64,000 nucleotides of DNA, taken from assembly GCA_963082875.1 (NCBI GenBank), contig OY720100.1, forward strand, positions 4,898,001-4,962,000, in the 5' to 3' direction. Position 1 is the first letter of the stretch, and every line of letters begins with the position of its first letter. Of this stretch, positions 12,472 through 23,270 are shown piece by piece. The position numbers were made by a program, and so were the translations under genes. This stretch comes from Corella eumyota (lineage: Eukaryota > Chordata > Ascidiacea > Phlebobranchia > Corellidae). Below the pieces are notes generated by a model. The model was not told the DNA's origin and searched no databases. It saw only the letters and a list, made by a program, of their open reading frames with translations.

Positions 12472-13646
12472 ATGGAACACGTCGTAGATCATATGAATTT
12501 GACCAACATGCACACCATGGAAGCCACTGGTCATAATATGCACACCATGAACGCTACTGGTCACAATATGCACGCCATGACCACCGTGATGAACCAGGTT
12601 GATAGTCACGCGGGTCACAATCACGGGAACATGGTCACGGACAGTAAGGATATGACGAATCACGAGGGTCACATGACAGGAAACGTAAAAGCCTTAATCT
12701 TAAAATATTTTAAATTGACCTAATTTTGTGTTTTTATCTATGAAAAATTTAAATTTATAATATTAATTACGCAACCATATTAAATATACCTAAAAATTGG
12801 CCCCGAAGTACAAGCGCATTTAATTGGCTTAAATTATATTTCGTGCAGACACCGTGATTTTTTATTCTGACCGCGGCACTTCACTGGATCCCACAGTACT
12901 TTGCATCTAATATGGCAATAATTAAAATATTGATTTTTAGATTCATGGCGGGCATCCCCTTTATTTTAGCTTTAACTATCCTGTTACCCTTCTGTTTTTT
13001 GATTGGTTTATTACAAGTTCTGGTGAACTGGCAGCTGCCTGTGTCGGAGTGTTTCTGTTTGCTATTCTGTACGAAGGACTTAAAATTCTGCGGAAATATC
13101 TATTCGAAAAAGCGGTAAGATTTTTTTAAGAAGTCCGGGCTAAAAATAAATTTGTATTGAAATTTTTTTATTTTTTTAAGGCAAAGCTATAAGTAATAAT
13201 GTCAGATTTTTAAATAAAGTTCAACGTAATATTTTTACATTTATAGAAAGATGCTTCAGAAAAGAAAACCAAGTGGTAAGAACTCATTAAAAATAAAAAA
13301 TAAAATTAATTAAATATTTGGTCAACTTTAAAATATATTTGAAATCGGTTAAGTAATAAAAGTTTTATAAATTAAAACATTTTGATACAAAAAGTCCAAA
13401 CCAATTTAAAAAAAAAAAATTAAAATAATTTTTTAACTTTTTAGGCAGAAAGTTTTCAGCGCATGGCATATCTTGCAAAGCGTTCTACAGATTATCCAGA
13501 CCACGATTGGAATGTTGCTAATGCTTGTTTACATGACGTTTAACGTGTGGCTGGCCATCTCTGTATCACTAGGCTCTGGTGTTGGCTATTTTTTGTTCGC
13601 TTGGGCAAAGTTTTCTATAATTGGTGACAATTGTCATGGAATGTAA
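12472..13646 (+). CDS. Ctr-type high-affinity copper transporter, plus-strand copy
   Basis: Four coding exons: 12472-12684, 12941-13114, 13247-13275, 13445-13646; 205 residues, all phases agree. The extracellular N-terminus is very rich in Met and His, with a 30-bp in-frame DNA repeat (12508-12537, 12538-12567, then a partial copy) giving MHTM..TGHN units that should bind copper. TM1 begins near LLFFDWF and ends ILYEGLK; TM2 holds MLVYM (MxxxM) and TM3 SLGSGVGYFLFAW (GxxxG). The end, NCHGM, differs from the HCH of CTR1. A probable 5' untranslated exon ends at 11955; spliced to 12441 it would make a 7-codon upstream ORF (MLIWITN) ending 10 bases before the start codon. Confidence 0.88.
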
Positions 13647-14517
13647 ACTTTCTACAGTTTGTTGATTCTCACTATTTTAACTTGTAATATATTTGCTTTC
13701 TTTTTATTTGATTCATGCAATTGATTTTTAGCTTAGTTAATATTTTGCTATATTTTATATTGCACAATCTCTAAACTCGCATTGTGTGTTTAGTTGTTTA
13801 CCTTTTGGTATTTTTGTACAAATGATTATTTCTTTATTGCATATAAGATTATTTTAATACAGTTTGTAGATTTGTAAAAAAGGGGAAATTTTGGTTTACC
13901 TAATCTTTGTAGACTATATTACGTTAATAGGATTCCATTTTTTAAATTAATAGGTATGGTTTTACCCTATAATTTTTAATTTACAATGGTAGTTAGAGCA
14001 GAAGTAAACTGTATACCGTCCATCCGCCATATATGGATAACGCACGAATCTGTGATAGTAACATTTTACCAGGATAATCAAGTGTAGCCCACTCTTAGGA
14101 TATAGCAGGTAAATTGTCAGTCGGAAATCATTAAAATAACAACCATCCTTAATATATATTGCTGTTGCCGGATAGTCGCATTGTAACCGAATAACCCTGT
14201 ATGACCCACACGAAGAATATAGAAAGTTAAGAGATGTCGAGACCCGATTAAATGCTATAATACTTAGGCCAAGATAGGTGATAAACGGTAAAAAAATGGT
14301 AAGCTTAAGGAGGGTGTTACTGGGTCCTAGTTTTTGACTGAATACAAGCTATTTGAATCAGGCAAACAAGAGTTCACCTTGCTCCTTTTACGTTTATAAG
14401 TTTACAATAAATCAGATAATAAGTTTTATGTTTTATAGCAATAAAATCAACTAAGCGATTTAATAATTTTAAAAGTAAAAATAAGTCTTTAAAGACAATA
14501 ATCTTAAGAAACACATA
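13647..14517. other. Intergenic between copper transporter and trefoil-lectin cluster
   Basis: The part from about 13990 to 14300 is less AT-rich than its surroundings and looks unlike the flanks, but I see no coding frame, repeat or RNA gene in it. The final ~200 bases precede the signal-peptide exon at 14518. Confidence 0.4.
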
Positions 14518-16227
14518 ATGATGAAACTAACATTTACAATTTTATTGGTTTTAATGTTAAAACAACTAATACAAGCTCAAGGTAAGAGTAAATTATATAA
14601 ATGTTTATAGAAGCAAAGGAGTTATTACCCTAAAAACAAACACAAAGCTATGATAGAAATCCTAAAATGTGACATTTTTTAAACACTGGTTTTACTTTTT
14701 TTGTCACTAGAATGTAGCAATCCATCTTCAAATTTAAGAACAGATTGTGGCTACAAGGGAATAAATCAGACCGAATGTCTCGAACGACAATGTTGTTATG
14801 ATACCGCTGGTACACCAAACGTTACTCGGTGTTACTACCCTACAGGTACTTTATTTGTAAACATTATATAACAGGGCATTACACGACATGTATTTATATT
14901 TATATAATTCATTTAAGTTAAAAAACTTTTGGTGCGCAAGCAAAAAACAGACCATTTTTTAGTTGCAAAATATATGGGTGTATTTACAAGTATTAGAAGT
15001 AGTTAGGTGGTTATTATATAAAATCTTTTTACATTACTTAAACCTTGTTTTTGTAGACTCCGCATATGCCTGCAAAACAAATTGCGACTTTGTAGGCAAA
15101 AGAGTGTTTCCAATACGGTTTTCTACATATGTTAAAACACTTCCACACAACATTTCGACTGAAGTCGTACAAAAGCCATCTTGCGAAGGTGAATTTAATA
15201 GCAGTGTAGTTGCAATACATTACTGGGGATTTTGTGTTGAAATAAATAGAAAATCAGCAAATAAAACATGCACAGATTTGAAGATAACGTGGAATTTAAA
15301 CTATAGTAAGTAAACTTTAAAATCTTAAATTAATTTAAAATTAGCATTTTGTAATGCAATTTCCACTTCTTATATCTCATACAATGGTTCTTTTTTTAGT
15401 TGTTCGCAAACCTATTTTGTTTAGACAAAGACACACAGCCTAAATGTTAAAATATGGCTACCACAAACCGAAAAAACTGTGTCAAAATCACCAAAGTTAA
15501 ATTGGGGTGGCCCTTTTAAAACAAAAGTAAATAAATTTATAAAAGTAATTATTTGGCAGATGGGTGTCCAGTTGATGGTTTTGCATATCAATCAACTTGC
15601 GTTATTGTACTAAACGACACGGAATACAGTGACTTTCCAACGGCCCAAAGTTATTGCAAAAACCAGAGTTTGGAGCTGCTGGAGGTAACTAGCCGAGACA
15701 TGTATGTGGCTTTTTATAATTTTGCTGCGAAAACATGGGCTGTTAGAGCTAAAAGTACTATTTGGGTTTGGCTGGGAAATACCAGAAATTCAAGCAGGGT
15801 GGATGTAAGTTAAATGAAGTCTACCTTATTGGTATTTTATTTAGTTTGTAAGTATTTACAGCAATATATATTACAATACAATACAATACTCTTAACAACG
15901 TATTGCGTAAGCGAAAACTTCCGTTTTAAATTATTGACAAAATAGACTCAACTTGCATATAGAAAAGCTGATAGTTTAAATAACATATCAGTGTTAACTT
16001 AACATTTTTCTTTTAAGGGCTACGCAATTCGGACTCGAAATGGCCAAAAAGTATACTTAGAAAAATCTTTGTGGTACCCTGGTTATCCAACTTTTTCGCG
16101 AACCCACACTGCTATTCAAACAGGGATTTCACCTTTGAGGCAGGCAGGTCAAAGCGCGGGAATTTATGATTGGGCTCCCACTGGAACTAGTTACAAATAT
16201 TATCCAGTATGCCAATATCAATTGTAG
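14518..16227 (+). CDS. Secreted trefoil - Cys module - C-type-lectin-like protein, copy A
   Basis: Five exons: 14518-14581, 14711-14845, 15057-15305, 15560-15804, 16018-16227; about 300 residues. Exon 1 codes a signal peptide (MMKLTFTILLVLMLKQ..QAQ). Exon 2 is a P-type trefoil domain with six cysteines (LRTDCGYKGI, ERQCCYD, RCYYP). Exon 3 is an ~83-residue module I do not recognise, with five cysteines and the core AIHYWGF. Exons 4-5 form a C-type-lectin-like domain: TAQSYC, LLEVTS, the WVWLG form of the WIGL motif, and the last cysteine in YPVCQY. The EPN/QPD and WND calcium-sugar motifs are not seen, so a classical sugar site is doubtful. Likely an extracellular mucosal or defence protein, by analogy only. 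All exons are phase 1 or 0, helping duplication. Confidence 0.8.
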
Positions 16228-16643
16228 ATTGGTAAAAATACAATTAGTAGCTTTTGCCACTAACGTGCCATACATTGGCATCTAACACTGACATATAGCA
16301 TTATTATAAAATTATAACCTATATTATATTTTGTGCTAAAAATATCAAATTTGAAATTAAAAGTTAAAATTATGGTATGTTAATAGCACCCTTTGATTGT
16401 ATCCTGTCTGTATTAGTTATTAATAAATCATATGTAAGATATATCAAATTAAGGAAGCACTCCTTAATATATGTATATTGCATTACCCATGCGAACCATG
16501 TTAACCGGAATAATTAGGTTAAAAAAATAAATAATTAGTTACTTGTTGCAGCAGTTTAACCGTTAGAAAAGGGAAAATAAACCCAAAATTACAATTATAT
16601 TGCTGTTATTTCGTAATACATTAGACTTTATGTACATCTAATT
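16228..16643. other. 3' flank of copy A and leader of copy B
   Basis: The first ~120 bases (ATTGGTAAAAATACAA.., then CATACATTGGCA) are repeated after copy B at 18495, as is the CAGCAGTTTA.CCGTTAGAAA segment (16550 and 18885). These conserved non-coding stretches mark the length of the tandem duplication unit, about 2.2 kb. Confidence 0.6.
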
Positions 16644-18494
16644 ATGAAACAGCTATATACATTTTTATTGGTTGTTATCTTAAAACAATTAATACGAGCG
16701 CAAGGTAAGAGAAGTTTTAAATATATCTTGGTGGTAGTATAGGTTTTACTACGCTCCAACAAATAACAAACGCCGTAAAATGCAACTTTTATAAAACAAC
16801 TTTAGTTATACATTTTTCTGATTATAAGAATGTAGGAATCCATCTTCAAATTTAAGAACAAATTGTGGTTACAACGGTATAACTCAAACTGAATGTCTTG
16901 CTCGACAATGTTGTTATGATACCTCTGGTACACCAAACGCAATCCAATGTTACTATCCTACCGGTACCTTTTTTAAATTCTTTATGTAACAGAGCAGAAT
17001 CGATTTAATATTTATTTTACCTACAAAGTTTTAAAAATAAAAAAATTGTTTCGGTGCATGGAGATTTCTTTTTTTTGAATCGGCCTTTTTTGTTTAAGTT
17101 ACCAAATAAATGCTCTCAAAATCTACCTTGCATGACTTAAAACCTGTTTTTGTAGACACGCCCTATGCTTGTACAACAAACTGTGACTTTATTGGTGAAA
17201 GAGTTTTTTCGATACCTTTTTCTACCTGTGTTATAACACTGCCCTTGAACATTACGACTCAAGTCGTACAAGAACCATCTTGTCAGGGACAATTTACAAG
17301 CGACGTGATTGCAATACATTACTGGGGTTTTCAAGTACAAATAGGCAGAGAATCAACAAACAGAACATGCGAAAATTTAAAGATAATGTGGACGGCAAAT
17401 TTTAGTAAGTCAATTACTTATACTTAATTTTCAGTCAAATATTTTAAATATCAAATTTTTGAATGTGATCACCACTGCTTATATGTTGATAATAGTATTA
17501 ATTTTGTTTGCGTCTAAACCCAATTTGAAAAGGATCAGATAACAACTCTAGAACATAAAAATCAAATAATCAAAATGGCAAACGTAAACCGAAATTGACT
17601 ATATTTAAAACGGAAATGCTCGCCACGCCGAGAATAGATAAATATTCGACATATAACTTCGCAGACAAGTGTCTATTAATTGGTTTCGTATATAAATCGA
17701 TTTACATTATTGTACAGAACAACACAGAATATAGTGACTTTGGGGTGGCCTTTTACAACAAACGTAAATAAATTTATAAAAGTAATTATTTGGCAGATCG
17801 GTGTCCAGTTGATGGTTTCGTATATCAATCAACTTGCATTATTGCACTAACCGACACGGAATACAGTGACTTTCCAACGGCCCAAAGTTATTGCAAAAAC
17901 CAGAGTTTGGAGCTGCTAGAGGTAACTAGCCAAGAGATGTACGTGGCATTTTATAATTTTGCTGCAAAAACGTGGGCTGTTAGAGCTGGAGGTACTATTT
18001 GGGTTTGGCTGGGAAATACCATTGATTTAAGTGGCGTGGATGTAAGTTATAGTTTATGGTCGTTATGTATATTTACTTGTAAATTACCTTATAGGCAAGT
18101 ATATCAAATATTTTATTAAGTTAATAAGCTTAAAACAATAAATATTATTCCTTCGTTCAATAAATTATTCTAGTTATCGCGCTTAGGCGCAAAGCAAAAA
18201 CTTTAAATTAACAAAATGGACTCAAATTACACATAAGCTAATATTTAAAAAAAATTATTTCAGTTTTATCATTTTTTGTAGGGCTACGCGATTCGCACGC
18301 GGAATGGCCAAAAAGTAGATATAGAAAAATCGTTGTGGTGGGGCTCTTCTCCTCCACAATTAATTAAAAGTCACACTGCCATACAAGTGGAAATTTCACA
18401 TTTGGTCCAGTCAGTTCCAGGCCAAGGAATTTATAATTGGCCCCCCACTGGGACGACTTACAAATATTATCCTATATGTCAATATCAATTGTAG
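16644..18494 (+). CDS. Secreted trefoil - Cys module - C-type-lectin-like protein, copy B
   Basis: Five exons: 16644-16704, 16829-16963, 17156-17404, 17797-18041, 18282-18494; about 300 residues. Same order as copy A: signal peptide (MKQLYTFLLVVILKQ), trefoil with six cysteines, Cys module with FSTC and AIHYWGF, and a lectin-like domain with WVWLG and final YPICQYQL. The Cys module has cysteine at FSTC where copy A has tyrosine, and lacks the extra cysteine copy A has in WGFC. Exon 4 and ~57 bases of the preceding intron are much closer to copy A than the other exons are, which suggests gene conversion. Intron 3 contains a fossil of another exon 4. Confidence 0.8.
17665..17740 (+). pseudogene. 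Fossil of a lectin-domain exon 4 inside intron 3 of copy B
   Basis: After a GCAG acceptor-like end, ~76 bases match the start of exon 4 of copy C (C..GFVYKSI, then NNTEYSDF). The match stops at GACTT, where it joins directly to TGGGGTGGCC, the intron sequence that precedes exon 4 in copy A (15503 onward). The second cysteine of the exon start is tyrosine here. It is the left half of an old exon cut by recombination. Confidence 0.65.
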
Positions 18495-19255
18495 ATTGGT
18501 AAAAATACAACCATTAATTTTTGTCTTTAACGAGCCATACATTGGCAATTAACACTTACATAAAGCCTTATTATAAAATTATAACTAATTTCTAACTTGT
18601 GCTAAATTTATCAAATTGTCTAGAAATTAAGATTTGAAACTTCAACAAACACAAAACAGACTTAAAATTTTTTCTTGTTTTTCCGATTTGAATAAAAGTT
18701 AAAATAATGTTATGTTTATAGCACCCTTTGATTGTTTCCTGTCTGTATTCGCTATTAATAAATCATATAAAATATATATCAAATCAAGGAAGCACTTCTT
18801 ATTATATGTATAATGCATTGGTCATGCGGACCATATTAGCCAGAATAATTAGTTTAAATATTTAAATAGTTAGTTACAAAATGCAGCAGTTTAGCCGTTA
18901 GAAAAGGGAAAATAAACCAAAAAAACGGTATTATTTATTTGTTAGTGTAATTTTAAGCTAAATTAATATTTTGTTATAAAAAAGAATGAACAGGTTGATG
19001 TTTATTTAATTGTTAAATTTGTAAAATCTAATAAATCATATTTAAATCGTCGCGTCAAAAAGGAAGCGGTTTAGTATGCATAATGTTATATTTATGGCAG
19101 CTATGTTGGCTAATAATAATATTATCAATAAATAAAAAGTTAGTTCAACTGTTGTTAGTAGTATAGACGCGTTAATAAAAATATATTTAAAAATAAAATC
19201 ACCTTGTTGTTAGTTCTAAATATAGCAAGCAGGCTTTAAAGCCATACATGCAATC
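18495..19255. other. Intergenic between copies B and C
   Basis: Begins with a 3' flank shared with copy A, ends with the leader of copy C. A three-codon upstream ORF (ATG at 19249, Met-Gln-Ser-stop) overlaps the leader just before the start codon at 19256. Otherwise plain AT-rich DNA. Confidence 0.5.
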
Positions 19256-21276
19256 ATGAAATTTATATATACAACTTTTTTGGTTATAATCTTAAAAGAA
19301 ATAATACAAGCAAAAGGTGAGAGTTTAAACAGAATACAAGACTAATAAAGCATTTCCTAAAATTTTACATTTTAAAATCTTTTTAATTGTTTTTCTTAAT
19401 ATTAGAATGCACCAATCCATCAACTAATGTAAGAACAAGTTGTGGCTACGATGCTGGTGCTATAACTCAAGCAGAATGCCTTGAACGACAATGTTGTTTT
19501 GATGATACACCAAACGTTATCCAATGTTACTACCCTACAAGTACTTTTTAGTTTATTATATCTAATTTCTATTACAGTTCGGCATATTTAGTATTATTAT
19601 GAGTCGTCAAAGGCCATGTAAGTTAAATGTTATTTATTTTAATCAATATTTTAATTGGTTGTTATCTTGAAACAATTAAAACAGGCAAAGGGTAGGAGTA
19701 TAGTGAAATAGACTGTAATAAAAGTAAAATGCGTTATTTTGCTAAAACAACAATAAATCTATGATAAAAATTATAAAATGTTAATTTTTAACAACTTTTT
19801 AAACTTTTCTTGTAAACAGAATGTACCAATACAGCTCGAAATTTAAGAACAAATTGTGGTTACTCCGGAATACCTCAAACCGAATGTGTTGCACGACAAT
19901 GTTGTTTTGATACAGCTGATCATACATGGAACGTTATCCAATGTTTCTATCCTACAGGTACTTCATAGTTATGCCTAACTTTTGGTAAGTAACATCTAAT
20001 ATCACCAAATGCCCACCTAATTTGAACTTGATCTATTTGCTTTGCCTTTTATTCTGCAAATGTACTGTAAAAAACAATATTTTATAAAAATATAATAAAC
20101 TTCTCCTAATGTATTGTTGATATTATAAATCTAGTCTTTTAATATAAATCTCCTGTTTTCGTAGACACATCATATGCTTGCAAAACAAACTGTGACTTTA
20201 TTGGCGAAAGAATGTTTTCGATACCTTTTTCTACATGTGATGCAACACTGCCAGTTAACATTACGACTCAAGTCGTACAAGAGCCATCTTGCGAAGGACA
20301 ATTCTCTAGCGACGTCGTTGAAATACATTACTGGGGATTCAACGCATTATTGAGCAGGGAATCACCCACTGAAAAATGCACAGATTTGAAGATAATGTGG
20401 ACTGCTAATTATAGTAAGTCGGTTATCAAATTTAGTTTTAATTAAAAAACTTCAATTCTCTATTTTGAGATTTGAATTCCAGTGGTTTGACCTGAAGCTG
20501 TGTTTTTTTTTTGCTTTGGCCAAAACCTGATCTATTTCAAATTTAACTGAAAAAGACTATTTAACTTTATAGCCAGCATTTTACAACAGTAATGAAAAAT
20601 ATCTTTGCAGACGAGTGCCCTATCGATGGTTTCGTATATAAATCGATTTGCGTTGTTGCACTTAACAACACGGAGTACAGTGACTTTTCAATGGCTAAAA
20701 TCCATTGTACAAGCCAAGGTTTTAAGCTGTTTGAGGTAACTAGCCAAGAAATGTACTGGGATTTTTACAATTTTGCTTCGCTAACTTGGGCATGGACAGC
20801 TAGAAGAACTATCTGGGTTTGGCTGAGAAATACAATCAATTTAAGCGGAGTGGATGTAAGTTATACTGTATGGTCGTGATGTATATCCACTTGTAAATTA
20901 CTTTATAGACAAAGAAATATATCAACAAAAATTTATAATATTTTTACAAATTAATACGCGTAAAAGCAAAACTAAAATTCAACTTTAACAAAATAAACTA
21001 ACCCACGGAAAAAAAACTGCAAACTAAAAGAATGTATCAGTACTTCTTTTTTTGTATATTTAGGGCTACGCTGTTCGTACACAAAGTGGGCAAAAGGTAG
21101 ACATAAAAAAATCTTTGTGGTGGGCTGGATATCCAGATTTTCAAAATAAAACTTACACAGCTTTACAAATGGGGGTGCCATATTCTGGCGAGTCAGTGGA
21201 AAAACAGGGACTTTATAACTGGCCTCCTACTGGAACGGATTATAAATATTATCCCGTGTGTCAATACCCAGTTTAG
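19256..21276 (+). CDS. Secreted double-trefoil - Cys module - C-type-lectin-like protein, copy C
   Basis: Six exons read in one frame: 19256-19316 (signal peptide MKFIYTTFLVIILKE), 19406-19540 (trefoil 1), 19820-19957 (trefoil 2), 20165-20413 (Cys module with FSTC and EIHYWGF), 20611-20855 and 21064-21276 (lectin-like domain, WVWLR, ending YPVCQYPV); about 346 residues. Both trefoils keep all six cysteines. Between them lies a relic of a second signal-peptide exon without a start codon (19649-19691), so the gene looks like two tandem copies fused by loss of the middle. Because every exon border involved is phase 1, splicing trefoil 1 to trefoil 2 keeps the frame. Whether transcripts carry both trefoils is not shown by DNA. 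Role as for copies A and B. Confidence 0.72.
19649..19691 (+). pseudogene. Relic signal-peptide exon between the two trefoil exons of copy C
   Basis: TTGGTTGTTATCTTGAAACA and the following bases match exon 1 of copy B (TTGGTTGTTATCTTAAAACA), including the GCAAAGG/GTAGG donor region. The expected start codon and first residues are not present. It marks the 5' end of a once separate paralogue. Confidence 0.65.
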
Positions 21277-21309
21277 ATTGGTAACGGTGCAACTGCTAAA
21301 GTAAATAAA

Positions 21310-21945
21310 CTGTTATGTCCATTATCGATTTTATTAAAATTTTGAAATGATTTATTAGCGGGAGGTCACTTTTAGTGAGCTTCGGCGTTTCATGCTGAAT
21401 CATTCGGCTTGATTCCAGCTGCGGGAGATTTTTCGCTCCCCATCGTCATTTATGACGCATTTGTTGTTCTGTTTATCGATAATGCTTTGTATTTTCTTTT
21501 TTGTTTGTATGCGCTTTCTCCTATTTCATTTCGCTTTAAATAACTGGCAATATAGCTTTTTGGTCAGTTCGCTGGACGTAAAAACTCATAAAAAGTAAGG
21601 GCGAAGTAAGGTTTAACACACAATTAGACTTTCGCTTTTATACTTAATTTGTTGATTATATGCTTTATAGTTTGTGTTTCATGTCATATTTTTGTGTCGC
21701 ATTTATTTCGCATTTCCTGTAGTTTTAATTCTAATTAAAATCCTCTTGTACAGATTACATTTGGTAGATTGAACCCTTGGGCAGGTTTTGGTAATAAGTT
21801 AGCGAGTTTGATTTAACACGACTATTTTGTGTATTTTAATTAAGTGTGGCTTTCTTATCGATGCTCATCTTTACAGCGTACTCTATTGGGGTTTAATAAT
21901 TGTTTAAGCCATAGTAGAAGTGTATTAGATCCTACATAAACCTTA
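21310..21945 (-). repeat. about 640-bp repeat, copy 2 (inverted relative to 793-1431)
   Basis: Reverse complement of copy 1 over nearly its whole length, starting just after the 3' end of trefoil-lectin copy C (TTATGTCCATTATCGATT) and ending near CTACATAAACC. Hairpin-forming parts are kept: GGGAGATTTTTCGCTCCC, CGTCATTTATGACG and CACTTTTAGTG. Together the copies flank ~20 kb that holds the GPCR, copper transporter and trefoil-lectin genes. Confidence 0.75.
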
Positions 21946-22592
21946 TAAAAAAGGTAATTTAGTTACCTTATTATCGTGTCAAAGCTAAGCTGGTAATAGG
22001 AACAATACTTCAATAAATGGTTTTAACAACCATCAGTTTACATTAAGTAAAAGAAGGCAATATATGCTTAACAAAAATGATATCAATCAATTCTAATTAT
22101 AAAAGATAGGTAACATGTTTTAAACTAGTGTAAGCTTTTATAATTCCCTTAGTTTTAAGCAATTATTGCCATACAAACAAATCCGTAAACTAAGCTTAAA
22201 GAAAATATTTTTAAAAGTTTCTGACAAAAAATTTAAATTTTTTATTTAAGTCGATTTTGTAGATTTAAAAACATAACATTATGGTAAAAATAAATGCAAT
22301 CTAAAAAGCAGCTCATGAACAATAGTAAGGTTAACTCTGTTTAGAATAATAAATTCATTATAATATCCAAAACTTTTCGTTAAAATGATGAAACAAAAAA
22401 AAATATTACATTATAAAAAAAGGTTTATATTAAACTAATATTCAAAATATCATATTAAAATAAAATTTGTTTACCCGTACCAATCTAAAAACAAATACAG
22501 TCATACACTTCTTCAAGCGATTTGAAGTGCTTATAAAATAATAAAATAAATATAAATAAGAATAATATTTGCTCTTTCTTTTAAATATATTA
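21946..22592. other. AT-rich intergenic sequence
   Basis: Nothing recognisable beyond the 3' flank of the minus-strand gene that ends at 22593. Confidence 0.5.
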
Positions 22593-23270
22593 TTAAAATT
22601 TACAGGGACAGTGTTGTATCGTTTTAACTTTTCCCCTTAACATCACGTGACAACCGTCGTCTTTCGTGAACGGAACAATTAGGCGATCTGACAGTTTAAC
22701 CTGTACAGAAATATCAAATTAAAAAACGTTTTAAATGAAGAATTAATTTATTAAATTTGTTTCAATTTTTTTACGTAGCATAAATGCTTAGAAATTTGAG
22801 AAAAATATTAAAAAGATATTTAAAAAAGTAGTTCTAAAGCCTTTTTTAGTTATAGATCTGTAAAACATTTCTTTTGCTATTACATTTTAAGGGGCTGTTC
22901 AGTAAAAAAAATTGCAAGTAGCTTTGCTTTTTATAAGTTTTAATCAACTAAGATTAATATTGCGTATACCTTATCACAACACCAGTCAGAAAATAAAACA
23001 TTAGCTAACCTCAACTCTGTCAATAACTCCATTTTTCTCGAGTATTCTAAACATATACAATCTTCTGTTATTTTCAGTATGCCATTCTCCGTCATTTCTA
23101 TTAGATACAGTCATGACTGGTATAGTATTAATCAACTGTGGGTGTAGTGTTAGTTTTAATATAGTTTGATGAATATCGGTTTTGTCTGAAAACTGGCCCG
23201 GTATATTGTCGCAAGAGAACCGAATCTCGCTCGGTCGCATAAACGTTGTTTCTGGTGTTCTTTCGCTCAT
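22593..23270 (-). CDS. Small protein with ParB-like sequence pattern, function unknown
   Basis: Two exons on the minus strand: 23270-23010 and 22700-22593, GT-AG intron, phase 0; 122 residues. The order MRPSEIRFS, then ..DKTDIHQTI.., P-x-I/V-P-V near IPVMTV, then GEWHTENNRRLYMFRILEK recalls the ParB/sulfiredoxin-type fold, where a short I-R-F start is followed by a dimer of helix and strand and an N-R-R-L/H-R-x-x-A motif. Similar RPxxIRFS..NRRLxxFR proteins are scattered in eukaryotes as uncharacterised sequences, as far as I recall. The second exon (VKLSDRLIVPF..) adds a basic, Cys-containing tail. No catalytic claim can be made. The start is the first ATG after in-frame stops. Confidence 0.6.

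Noticed and set aside
12848-12895. A possible extra exon of the plus-strand copper transporter (TVIFYSDRG..)
   Set aside because: In the frame demanded by the neighbouring exons it stops at once, and the transporter is complete without it.
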